From positions 1 through 32,114 of the forward strand of contig JAFYON010000078.1 of assembly GCA_017560145.1 (NCBI GenBank): DNA of 32,114 nucleotides. The letters are read 5' to 3'. Position 1 is the first letter of the stretch. Each line of letters starts with the position of its first letter. The position numbers and the translations under genes were made by a program. Positions 1 through 6,532 of the stretch are shown one piece after another. The notes beneath the pieces are model-generated. The model had not been told where the DNA came from. It searched no databases and saw only the letters and a list, made by a program, of their open reading frames with translations. This DNA is from Clostridia bacterium. Lineage in GTDB: Bacteria > Bacillota > Clostridia > Oscillospirales > CAG-382.

Positions 1-914
1 CCCGTGTTTATAAAGTCGGCAAGGATATCGTTTTTGTTCGATGCGCAAACGAGCTTGCCCAAGGGGAGTCCCATTTTCTTTGCGATATATGCCGCAAGAA
101 TGTTACCGAAGTTGCCAGTGGGAACGGTAACGTCAAGAAGGTCGCCGAACTTAAGCTCGCCTTCCTTTACAAGGTCGCAATATGCGGAAATATAATAAAC
201 GATCTGCGGTGCCAATCTGCCCCAATTGATCGAGTTTGCGCTCGAGAAGAACAATCCGCGCTCGGAAAGCATATTCTTTGCTTCCTCGTTTGCAAAAATA
301 GCCTTTACGCCGCTTTGTGCATCGTCGAAATTACCGTTGATAGCAACGACCTTTACGTTGTTGCCCTTCTGCGAAGCCATTTGCTTCTTTTGAATATTCG
401 AAACGCCGTTTACGGGATAGAAGACCTGAATGCCGACACGGTCGATATCGCAATAGCCCTCAAGAGCCGCCTTGCCTGTGTCGCCGCTTGTTGCAACAAG
501 GATGAACGCATTCTTGGTTTCGTTGGTCTTTCCAAGCGAAAGCGAAAGAAGACGAGGCATGATCTGAAGCGCCATATCCTTAAAAGCGCTTGTCGGGCCG
601 TGCCAAAGCTCAAGGAAATAGCCCTCGCCAACGCGCGCGATGGGTGCGGCAGGACCGCCGAATTTTTCGGTGCTGTATGCCTGCTCTGCGGCTTCCTTAA
701 GCTCCTCGTCGCTGTAATCGGTAAGGAAAAGCGAAAGGATATAAGCCGCTCTTTCGGTATAGCTCATACCGCAAAGCGCGGTAATGGTAACCTCGTCGAG
801 CGTGGGGATATTTTCGGGAATATAAAGGCCGCCGTCCTCGGCAAGTCCTTTTTTGATAACGTATGCGGCGCTTCTCTTTTCGCCGTCAACAGTACGGGTG
901 CTGATGTAATTCAT
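1..914 (-). CDS. thrC: threonine synthase, 3'-truncated by window edge
   Basis: Converts O-phosphohomoserine to threonine in the cytoplasm with pyridoxal phosphate. The visible 304 residues start MNYISTRTVDGEKRSAAYVI and carry the family signature LWHGPTSAFKDMALQ near residues 104-117, where Lys112 is the expected PLP-binding lysine, followed by a glycine-rich ATSGDTGKAAL phosphate-binding loop. The extended N-terminal domain fits the long bacterial ThrC class of about 490 residues, so roughly the last 40% lies outside the window. The start ATG overlaps the yraN stop as ATGA, so the two are translationally coupled and ThrC is the last visible gene of the rplS-lepB-rbgA-rnhB-yraN run. The motifs are seen directly; the assignment follows from family knowledge. 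Confidence 0.93.
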   Translation of the reverse strand, partial: MNYISTRTVDGEKRSAAYVIKKGLAEDGGLYIPENIPTLDEVTITALCGMSYTERAAYILSLFLTDYSDEELKEAAEQAYSTEKFGGPAAPIARVGEGYFLELWHGPTSAFKDMALQIMPRLLSLSLGKTNETKNAFILVATSGDTGKAALEGYCDIDRVGIQVFYPVNGVSNIQKKQMASQKGNNVKVVAINGNFDDAQSGVKAIFANEEAKNMLSERGLFFSSANSINWGRLAPQIVYYISAYCDLVKEGELKFGDLLDVTVPTGNFGNILAAYIAKKMGLPLGKLVCASNKNDILADFINT

Positions 915-1330
915 AGCTGTTTTTCCCAGTCCTTGATGTGGTTTATTTTTTCGGTTTTCTTGTCCTTGGACAAGTAAATTTCGATAACGTCGATTCTTTT
1001 TTTGTAGATTTTCGTTCTTGTATCGCCGCCAAGCCGATTCGGTAACCGAATCGCAGAGCCAACTCCGTAGGCTTCGCAAAAATGCCTTGCCGCACGGCGG
1101 ATCTTTGCAAGCTTTTCGCCGTCGACCGCGTCGCTCGGCTTGCCGTAAAGGTCGTTCGACCTTGTTTTTACCTCGACAAATGCCAGAACGCCAAAGCGAT
1201 AGGCGATAATATCTATCTCGCCGCCGCGGACGTTATAATTGCGCGAAACTATACGCCAGAAGCGTTTTTTAAGATATTTTTCGGCAACCGCTTCGCCGTA
1301 ATTGCCGACCTGCTTTGCGGTCATTCTCAT
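911..1330 (-). CDS. yraN: UPF0102 family nuclease-like protein YraN
   Basis: A 139-residue member of the UPF0102/YraN family, which has a restriction-endonuclease-like fold; its cellular role is not settled. The diagnostic segments are visible: GNYGEAVAEKYLKKR near residues 9-23, a RNYNVRGGEIDIIA block near 30-43 and FVEVKTRSND near 51-60. The Glu, Asp and ExK residues in these segments make up the predicted nuclease centre. The ATG at 1330 overlaps the rnhB stop as ATGA, and its own stop overlaps the thrC start. Position directly after rnhB is the usual arrangement in Bacillota and supports the call. A second in-frame ATG lies two codons downstream. Confidence 0.9.
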   Translation of the reverse strand: MRMTAKQVGNYGEAVAEKYLKKRFWRIVSRNYNVRGGEIDIIAYRFGVLAFVEVKTRSNDLYGKPSDAVDGEKLAKIRRAARHFCEAYGVGSAIRLPNRLGGDTRTKIYKKRIDVIEIYLSKDKKTEKINHIKDWEKQL

Positions 1331-1938
1331 TTTTTGTCACCGAGCAGCTTTGTAAGAAAGCTCATTCTGTGCGCGGGGCTGACGCCCAACGACAATATCG
1401 CTTCTCTGTGCGCCTTGGTCGCATATCCCTTATGCTTGCCGAGTCCGTAGCCGGGGAATTCCCTTTCGAGCTCATCGAGCAATTTATCTCTCGTAACCTT
1501 TGCAAGCACGCTTGCCGCCGCGATAGAGGGGCAAAGCGCATCGCCCTTGATAACGGGAACGGCGCGAGACGTAAATCCGCGCACGATATTGCCGTCCGCA
1601 AGCACAAGCTCGGGCTTGATCCTTAATTTTTCCACCGCGCGGTTCATTGCAAGCATTGATGCGTTAAGGATATTATGCTTTTCGATCTCGAAGACCTCGG
1701 CGTGTCCGACCGCACAGTCGACACAGCTTTCGCGGATGATATTATAAAGCTTTTCGCGTTTTTTATCGGTAAGCTTTTTCGAATCGTCAAGTCCTTCAAT
1801 ATAAAGACCGTCGGGCAAAATTACCGCCGCCGCAACAACGGGGCCTGCAAGAGGACCTCTTCCCGCCTCGTCGCAACCGCAAACGACTGTTTCACCGTTG
1901 ACCCGAAAAGATATTTCGTATGCCCATTCGAGCGACAT
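1327..1938 (-). CDS. rnhB: ribonuclease HII
   Basis: Endonuclease that removes ribonucleotides and RNA from RNA/DNA hybrids during replication and repair. The 203-residue protein has the RNase HII signature CDEAGRGPLAGPV at residues 22-34 (catalytic Asp23 and Glu24), the DSKKL substrate loop at 52-56, LADGN with Asp115, and the VIKGD segment giving the last metal-binding acid. A KHKGYAT motif and a late HRMSF stretch are also typical. It starts four bases after the rbgA stop and overlaps yraN by four bases, so the genes are cotranscribed. Length is normal for the family. Confidence 0.96.
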   Translation of the reverse strand: MSLEWAYEISFRVNGETVVCGCDEAGRGPLAGPVVAAAVILPDGLYIEGLDDSKKLTDKKREKLYNIIRESCVDCAVGHAEVFEIEKHNILNASMLAMNRAVEKLRIKPELVLADGNIVRGFTSRAVPVIKGDALCPSIAAASVLAKVTRDKLLDELEREFPGYGLGKHKGYATKAHREAILSLGVSPAHRMSFLTKLLGDKK

Positions 1939-1942
1939 TATA

Positions 1943-2791
1943 TCACGCCCTGTCCAAAGTTATTCTGCCGATCTTACCTGCACGGAATTCATCCAAAATA
2001 ACGCTCGACGCGCGGTCCTCGTCGATAACACCGCCCGAGCGGATAAATCCGCGCTTGCGCGCTATTTTTTCAAACACCTCAAAATCTGTATCCTCATCAG
2101 AAAGCTCGATCTTAAACCGTTCAACAAGACATTCGGCATAATTTTCGCGGATAAGACCGATAAGTCTGCAAGAAAGCTCGAGAGTATCGAGAATATCGTC
2201 CTTTATCGATCCGAGGCAGGCAAGCTTTATACCGACGAGCTGATCGTCGAACTTGTGCCAGAGAATACCGGGGGTGTCGGTCAATTCAAGTCCCAACGAG
2301 GGGATCGAAATGCGCGAATTGTGTCTTGTAACACCCGGTCTGTCCTGAGCGACCGCCTTTTTGGTGCCGCTTAGGGTATTGATAAGTGTCGATTTGCCGA
2401 CATTGGTGATGCCTGCGACCATCGCACGGATGGGGCGTTTTATTCCCCTTGCCGCATCGCGCGCAAGCTTTTCCGCCATAAGCGTTCTTATTCCGGCATT
2501 AATATTTTTAACGCCGTTGCCGGTTTTGCAGTCGATCGCAATAACCTCGCGTCCCGTCGAGCGCAATCTCATTTGAAATTTTTGGGTTTCAACCGGATCG
2601 GCAAGCGAGCATTTGGTAAGCAGAGTAAGAGTGGGCTTTCCGCAGAAAAGGTTTTTGAAATCGGGATTGGTGCTCGAGATGGGAGCACGCGCGTCCAGAA
2701 GCTCGATAACCATATCAATATTGGGAAGCGCTTCCTTGATAAGGCGCTTCGCTTTTGCCATATGACCGGGATACCAAACTATATCTGCCAT
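1943..2791 (-). CDS. rbgA: ribosome biogenesis GTPase RbgA/YlqF, variant G4 motif
   Basis: Circularly permuted GTPase needed for late 50S subunit maturation in Bacillota. The N-terminal WYPGHMAKAKR signature is at residues 6-16. The G motifs follow in permuted order: G4 as TKCSLAD at 59-65, a G5-like IDCKTGNG at 86-93, G1 GITNVGKST at 127-135 and G3 DTPG at 172-175. The C-terminal helical domain is complete at 282 residues. The oddity is G4: the usual NKxD reads TKCS, so both the Asn and the guanine-specifying Asp are replaced. The gene sits 12 bases after lepB with a clear AAGGAG site and four bases ahead of rnhB. Confidence 0.95.
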   Translation of the reverse strand: MADIVWYPGHMAKAKRLIKEALPNIDMVIELLDARAPISSTNPDFKNLFCGKPTLTLLTKCSLADPVETQKFQMRLRSTGREVIAIDCKTGNGVKNINAGIRTLMAEKLARDAARGIKRPIRAMVAGITNVGKSTLINTLSGTKKAVAQDRPGVTRHNSRISIPSLGLELTDTPGILWHKFDDQLVGIKLACLGSIKDDILDTLELSCRLIGLIRENYAECLVERFKIELSDEDTDFEVFEKIARKRGFIRSGGVIDEDRASSVILDEFRAGKIGRITLDRA

Positions 2792-2803
2792 TGCCTTCTC
2801 CTT

Positions 2804-3571
2804 TTAATCTACAAAGCCGAAATCGGGCGCGATTCGGAAAACGACCTTACCGAGTATGCGGTTAACGCCCATTTCGCCGTAATCGTCGCTTCGGCTGTCC
2901 TTTGAGTTGTTGCGGTTGTCGCCCATAACAAATACCTTGTCCTCGCCAACCGTAAATTCTTCTTTATATTTGGGCACGTTCGTGCCGTTCATTGCCTTGT
3001 CATTGCCGAACCTTTGCTTTTCGATCTCCATCATATCGACAATATAAGGCTCGTCAAGCTTGATACCGTCGACGAAAACCTCCCAGTTTTCATAGTCGAT
3101 AAACACCTTTTGACCCTCGGTGGCAATAACGCGCTTGATTATCGGCTCGTCGGCATCACCGTGGTTTTCGGGGTTGATAACGACGATGTCGCCTGTTTCG
3201 GGGGTATAGAAAAGGTTTGAGATTATAAGTCTGTCGCCGTCGGAAAGGGTGGTTCGCATCGAATCGCCGTCGACCGTAACAAGACGGAAAACGAAGAGGA
3301 ATAGCACCATCATCGTGGCGAGCGCAAAGCAAAATACCTCGAGATAATCGTAACCCGCGTGCAGCGCGCCGCGCTTTTTGCGGTTTTTGATCTTGATATC
3401 CGCTTCCTCGATACCCGTTGTGATATCCGATTCCTCGGTAACCGCTGCGCCCGTTTCGACCGCCGAAGCGGAATACTTCGGGGTGATCTGCTCGATAGTT
3501 TCCTCGGTGCGATCGTCACACTCGGAGCTTACGTCCGACAAATTTTGATTTTTGTTTTCAAAATCGTTCAT
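2804..3571 (-). CDS. lepB: signal peptidase I with long N-terminal extension
   Basis: Membrane serine protease that removes signal peptides from secreted proteins. Starting from the ATG at 3571, the protein has 255 residues: about 70 cytoplasmic, acidic, low-complexity residues, one membrane helix near 77-98, then the catalytic domain. The nucleophile is Ser104 in GDSMRTTLSDGD, the general base Lys146 in IIKRVIA, and the conserved GDNRNNSKDSR box lies near the C-terminus. The reading frame can be extended two codons to a TTG at 3577, but the ATG has the better spacing from AGGA. The single N-terminal helix and short catalytic domain match the Gram-positive SipS class. Only about 30 bases separate the start from the rplS terminator, leaving no room for a private promoter there. 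Confidence 0.95.
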   Translation of the reverse strand: MNDFENKNQNLSDVSSECDDRTEETIEQITPKYSASAVETGAAVTEESDITTGIEEADIKIKNRKKRGALHAGYDYLEVFCFALATMMVLFLFVFRLVTVDGDSMRTTLSDGDRLIISNLFYTPETGDIVVINPENHGDADEPIIKRVIATEGQKVFIDYENWEVFVDGIKLDEPYIVDMMEIEKQRFGNDKAMNGTNVPKYKEEFTVGEDKVFVMGDNRNNSKDSRSDDYGEMGVNRILGKVVFRIAPDFGFVD

Positions 3572-3600
3572 AATCAATCTATCCTGACCTTAAAAAGGTG

Positions 3601-3636
3601 TAAAAAGCAAAAGTGTCTGCGAAGAAACGCAGACAC
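3601..3636 (-). terminator. intrinsic terminator after rplS
   Basis: A perfect 9-bp stem (GTGTCTGCG with CGCAGACAC, 3613-3636) has a 6-base loop and is followed on the minus strand by TTTTGCTTTTTA. It lies between rplS and lepB and so limits how much rplS transcription reaches lepB. Confidence 0.85.
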
Positions 3637-3648
3637 CAAAGAGCCGTT

Positions 3649-3990
3649 TTAGATTTTTTCCTTGACCTTAGCGTTCTTACCAACTCTATCACGCAAGTAG
3701 TAGAGCTTAGCGCGGCGAACTTTACCGTAGCGAACTACTTCAACTGCCTGTACGTTCGGGGAGTGGATGGGGAAGGTCTTTTCGGTACCAACACCGTAGG
3801 ATACTCTTCTTACAGTGAAGGTTTCGGAAATACCGCCGTTCTTTCTTGCGATAACGGTGCCTTCAAAGATCTGAGTTCTGACTCTTGTTCCCTCAACGAT
3901 TCTCTGCGAAACCTTAACGGTATCACCAACGTTGAATTCAGGGATTTCGGTTTTAAGCTGCTCGTTTGTAAATGCTTTCAAAATATCCAA
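3649..3990 (-). CDS. rplS: 50S ribosomal protein L19
   Basis: Ribosomal protein L19, located at the 30S-50S interface. Conserved blocks are visible: [31 protein letters not shown], the [15 protein letters not shown] stretch and a basic [16 protein letters not shown] tail. The open frame extends upstream to an ATG at 4023, but a strong GGAGG lies inside that extension, seven bases before a TTG at 3990. The resulting 113-residue product ([14 protein letters not shown]) has the normal L19 length and N-terminus, so TTG is taken as the start. It is preceded by a leader hairpin and a good sigma-A promoter and followed by a terminator. Confidence 0.95.
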   Translation of the reverse strand: MDILKAFTNEQLKTEIPEFNVGDTVKVSQRIVEGTRVRTQIFEGTVIARKNGGISETFTVRRVSYGVGTEKTFPIHSPNVQAVEVVRYGKVRRAKLYYLRDRVGKNAKVKEKI

Positions 3991-4014
3991 AGCTTTTACC
4001 TCCATTTTTTCTAA

Positions 4015-4044
4015 GGCGTTCATGCGCAGCCGCAGAGGACCACC
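4015..4044 (-). promoter_or_regulatory. hairpin in rplS 5' leader, possible L19 leader
   Basis: In transcript sense the leader can fold an outer GGUG/CGCC stem and an inner UGCG/CGCA stem separated by an internal loop. Autogenous L19 leaders are known upstream of rplS in Bacillota. The position fits, but I match this one by structure and location only, not by a covariance model. Confidence 0.5.
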
Positions 4045-4060
4045 CGTAATTTAACGACCA

Positions 4061-4089
4061 ATTATAGCATATAAATTTCGAAAAATCAA
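4061..4089 (-). promoter_or_regulatory. sigma-A promoter for rplS
   Basis: TTGATT (4084-4089), a 17-base spacer and TATAAT (4061-4066), with TG one base before the -10 element (extended -10). Transcription would start near 4054, giving a leader of about 65 bases before the TTG start of rplS. Confidence 0.85.
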
Positions 4090-4171
4090 GTGTTTTTGCG
4101 CATTTTTAAGGATTTTTCGCTAATTTCAATATATTGTATGCAGGCCTTTTTACCTTGCCCAACAGATTGTG

Positions 4172-4882
4172 TTAATCTCTCGGTCTGAAGCGCGAAACGT
4201 AATAAAGTATCTGCATTATCGAGGTGACGAGTGCGGCGATATAGGTCATAGCCGCGGCAGAAAGCACCTTCTTTGCGCCCTTAAGCTCATCTTCGTTGAG
4301 TGCGCCTACACGCTCGAGCGCGACCAACGCACGCGAGGATGCATCGATCTCTACAGGGAGCGTTGCAAGCTGGAATACTGCAACGGCGGAAAAGAGCACA
4401 AGACCGAGCGCATAGATAAACAAGCCAAGCTCGTGACCTGCCGCAGAAGCGGTATAGGTCATAACACAGCCTGCCACGATAAGGATCGGGCCGAGCATCG
4501 AGCCGATACGGGTAATTCCCACCATTGCCATACGGAAGCGGATGGGAGAATAGTTATACGCATACTGAAGCGCGTGTCCCGCCTCGTGAGCGGCAACGCC
4601 GATTGCGGCTATGCTTTTGCTTCCGTAAACCGAATCGGAAAGCGATATCTTGTTTTCCTTGGGGTCATAGTGGTCGGTAAGATGTCCCGAAACTCTGCCG
4701 ACGGCAACGTTGTTGACACCGCCTGCGCGAAGAACGAGGTTTGCCGCCTCTGCACCCGTAAGACCCTTTTCGGACGCGATCTGAGAAAACCTGTTGAACC
4801 TTGTTTTAACAAGCATCTGCGCGCCGAATGCGAGAACCATTGCAGGAAGCATAAAGAGAAGATATTGCAAATAGCCGTACAA
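4172..4882 (-). CDS. membrane zinc metallopeptidase, YugP family
   Basis: A 236-residue integral-membrane protease of the YugP/Zn_peptidase_2 type. Residues 5-25 form a first membrane helix. AAHEAGHALQYA near residues 97-108 is the HExxH zinc site, and two to three further hydrophobic segments follow near 120-170 and 205-228. Substrates of this family are poorly known. The start codon is TTG at 4882, six bases after a strong GAGGTG; no ATG gives a comparable site. The gene follows thiT by 21 bases and has no promoter of its own that I can see, so it should be read from the TPP-riboswitch transcript. Sequence assignment is strong; biological role is open. Confidence 0.88.
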   Translation of the reverse strand: MYGYLQYLLFMLPAMVLAFGAQMLVKTRFNRFSQIASEKGLTGAEAANLVLRAGGVNNVAVGRVSGHLTDHYDPKENKISLSDSVYGSKSIAAIGVAAHEAGHALQYAYNYSPIRFRMAMVGITRIGSMLGPILIVAGCVMTYTASAAGHELGLFIYALGLVLFSAVAVFQLATLPVEIDASSRALVALERVGALNEDELKGAKKVLSAAAMTYIAALVTSIMQILYYVSRFRPRD

Positions 4883-4903
4883 TTAAATCACCTCAAAAGT
4901 TAT

Positions 4904-5479
4904 TTATTCCGGCAATTTTTGCAAGGGCTTTGTGAGCAAAAGCGCAACGAGAAGCGCAATTATCATATTGCCGAGCATATAACTGCCGTTATATATCAAT
5001 GAATAAAGATAAGCCGTGTCTCCGCCGAAGCTCATTCCGAAAAGGTCTACGTTATCGCCTATTGCAAGCTTCCAGATTGTAACGCCCGAAATAAAGTGGA
5101 TAACGAAGCGAGCAACCGAGGCAACCGCGGTTCCCGCAAAGATGCCCCATTTTTTGTTGCGGAAAAATCCCGCCATACCGACCATTCCGTAAGCAAGAAC
5201 GTAATCGAGCAATACCGAAGGCAAGCCCCAACCGATACCGCCACCGATAAGGCATTCAAGAAGTCCCAAAACAAGGCCTGCGGGGATCGCCCACATAGCG
5301 CCGCGACGCCAGCCCAATATTATTATGGGAACCATAACGAAATCTATACTTCCGCCGTTTGCCCAAAGGTCGATACGGAAGGGCGGAAAGCGAAGAATAC
5401 TGAACACGACAGCCAATGCGATCATCAAAGCCGCTTCGCAAAGGCAATAAATGGTTTTTCTGCTTTTGGTGTTTTTCAT
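4904..5479 (-). CDS. thiT: thiamine ECF transporter substrate-binding subunit ThiT
   Basis: S-component that captures thiamine for an energy-coupling-factor importer (the shared ATPase and EcfT genes are not in this window). The 191-residue protein has about six hydrophobic helices. Typical ThiT features are the Gly/Trp-rich GGIGWGLPSVLLDYVLAYG stretch, a RFVIHFISGVTIW segment and the YNGSYMLGN motif near the C-terminus, which together line the thiamine pocket in characterised ThiT proteins. It lies behind a TPP riboswitch, which independently supports the substrate call. The ATG at 5479 has AAAGGA upstream with correct spacing. Confidence 0.95.
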   Translation of the reverse strand: MKNTKSRKTIYCLCEAALMIALAVVFSILRFPPFRIDLWANGGSIDFVMVPIIILGWRRGAMWAIPAGLVLGLLECLIGGGIGWGLPSVLLDYVLAYGMVGMAGFFRNKKWGIFAGTAVASVARFVIHFISGVTIWKLAIGDNVDLFGMSFGGDTAYLYSLIYNGSYMLGNMIIALLVALLLTKPLQKLPE

Positions 5480-5517
5480 AAAATTATCCTTTCTTGGAAC
5501 CTTACGAAAAAGCGCCT

Positions 5518-5555
5518 AAAAATATCAAAGTCCCAAAATCGTTAAATTTCGGGAC
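5518..5555 (-). terminator. riboswitch expression-platform terminator
   Basis: In transcript sense, GTCCCGAAAT pairs with ATTTTGGGAC around a 6-base loop (5530-5555), followed by TTTGATATTTTT. It lies between the TPP aptamer and thiT, so TPP probably controls the operon by transcription termination. A second small hairpin (TGCACG/CGTGCA, 5574-5588) lies between aptamer and terminator and may take part in switching. Confidence 0.85.
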
Positions 5556-5589
5556 AATGTACCTTAAAGTCAATGCACGTATCGTGCAC

Positions 5590-5671
5590 TCTCCCTACGG
5601 CGGCATTATCCGCATCAGGTTCCTCGGGTATATTCTCAGCCGTATGCTTATGCACACAGCACCCCGTAACT
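5590..5671 (-). promoter_or_regulatory. TPP riboswitch (THI element)
   Basis: Read on the minus strand, the aptamer has all the THI-box blocks in order: ACGGGGTGC, GGCTGAGA, the ACCC/GAACCTGAT core, GGATAATGCC and GTAGGGAG. These are the conserved P2/P3 and P4/P5 segments that bind thiamine pyrophosphate. A promoter lies upstream and a terminator hairpin downstream, followed by thiT and a zinc-peptidase gene. Binding of TPP is expected to favour termination. Confidence 0.97.
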
Positions 5672-5715
5672 TGATTTAATTTTTAAATTTCAAGCAGAGC
5701 TCTTGCTTTGAAAAC

Positions 5716-5744
5716 AATATACTGCAAAGATTCGGTTTTGTCAA
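5716..5744 (-). promoter_or_regulatory. sigma-A promoter for the TPP-controlled thiT operon
   Basis: A consensus TTGACA (5739-5744), a 17-base spacer and TATATT (5716-5721) place the transcription start about 35-40 bases before the aptamer. The promoter begins within 15 bases of the stop codon of the upstream lipoprotein gene. Confidence 0.88.
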
Positions 5745-5755
5745 TAGCCAAATTG

Positions 5756-6532
5756 TTAATTTTCCGAGGTTTCGCCTTCGACGTACTCCGCAACCGTTAC
5801 TTTATCGCCGAAATCGGTATAATTTACCTTTGCGACGATATTAAGATCGACGGTGTAATCCGATTCGGGCACGCTATAGCCCGGAACGTATGCGGGTGTA
5901 TCGAAAAGCGTTACGGTAAATTCATATCTGCAGCTTACTATTTTGCCGTCGTTAAGGGTGTAAATGCATTTCGTGTCGCCGTAACGGGTCTTATCGACCT
6001 GCGGCTTTTTGATAACGCTTACAAGACTGTAAACGTCATCACCGATCACGTTACTGCAAATAGCCTTCGTATCCTTGCGGACAAGCTCGACCGTTTTGCC
6101 GACAGAGCTGCTTTTTTCGGTAACGCTTGCAACGTCATCCGGCAATTCGATAAGCTTTGCATAGGGGAATTTTCCCAATATCTGCTCGCTTGTGCGGTCG
6201 AAGGTGGTAACGCCGCTCTTTTCAACCGAGATCAGCTTGCCTTCCGCAAAATAATTTTGAGCCGCCAAGGATTGTCCCAAATAGGTTTGGGAAAAATCGT
6301 TAAACGCTTTGCACTCGGCTCGGTCGAACGAAATATTTCCCTTGGCATAATAAACGGTAACGCCGCTGACGGTTATCTCGATAAGATATCCGCCCGAAAC
6401 AAGGCTTTCGCCGTTTACGGAATCGATCGCGCTTTTAAGCTCGGTCAATCGGTCGCCGTCGGTTACGTTGCCGTCGGCGCAGCCGCAAAGCAGCGACAGC
6501 GCCAACAGACAGATCAATAGGCATTTTTTCAT
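5756..6532 (-). CDS. putative lipoprotein of the Gld/DUF4340 operon
   Basis: A 258-residue predicted lipoprotein I cannot assign to a named family. The N-terminus MKKCLLICLLALSLLCGCAD is a signal peptide ending in a lipobox-like LLCGC, with Cys18 as the likely lipidated residue. The rest is hydrophilic and beta-rich in appearance, with no catalytic motif. Its start overlaps the stop of the DUF4340-type gene as ATGA, so the two products are translationally coupled and probably act together on the outside of the membrane. It is the last gene of the Gld-type module; the next transcript (thiT) has its own promoter. Confidence 0.75.
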   Translation of the reverse strand: MKKCLLICLLALSLLCGCADGNVTDGDRLTELKSAIDSVNGESLVSGGYLIEITVSGVTVYYAKGNISFDRAECKAFNDFSQTYLGQSLAAQNYFAEGKLISVEKSGVTTFDRTSEQILGKFPYAKLIELPDDVASVTEKSSSVGKTVELVRKDTKAICSNVIGDDVYSLVSVIKKPQVDKTRYGDTKCIYTLNDGKIVSCRYEFTVTLFDTPAYVPGYSVPESDYTVDLNIVAKVNYTDFGDKVTVAEYVEGETSEN

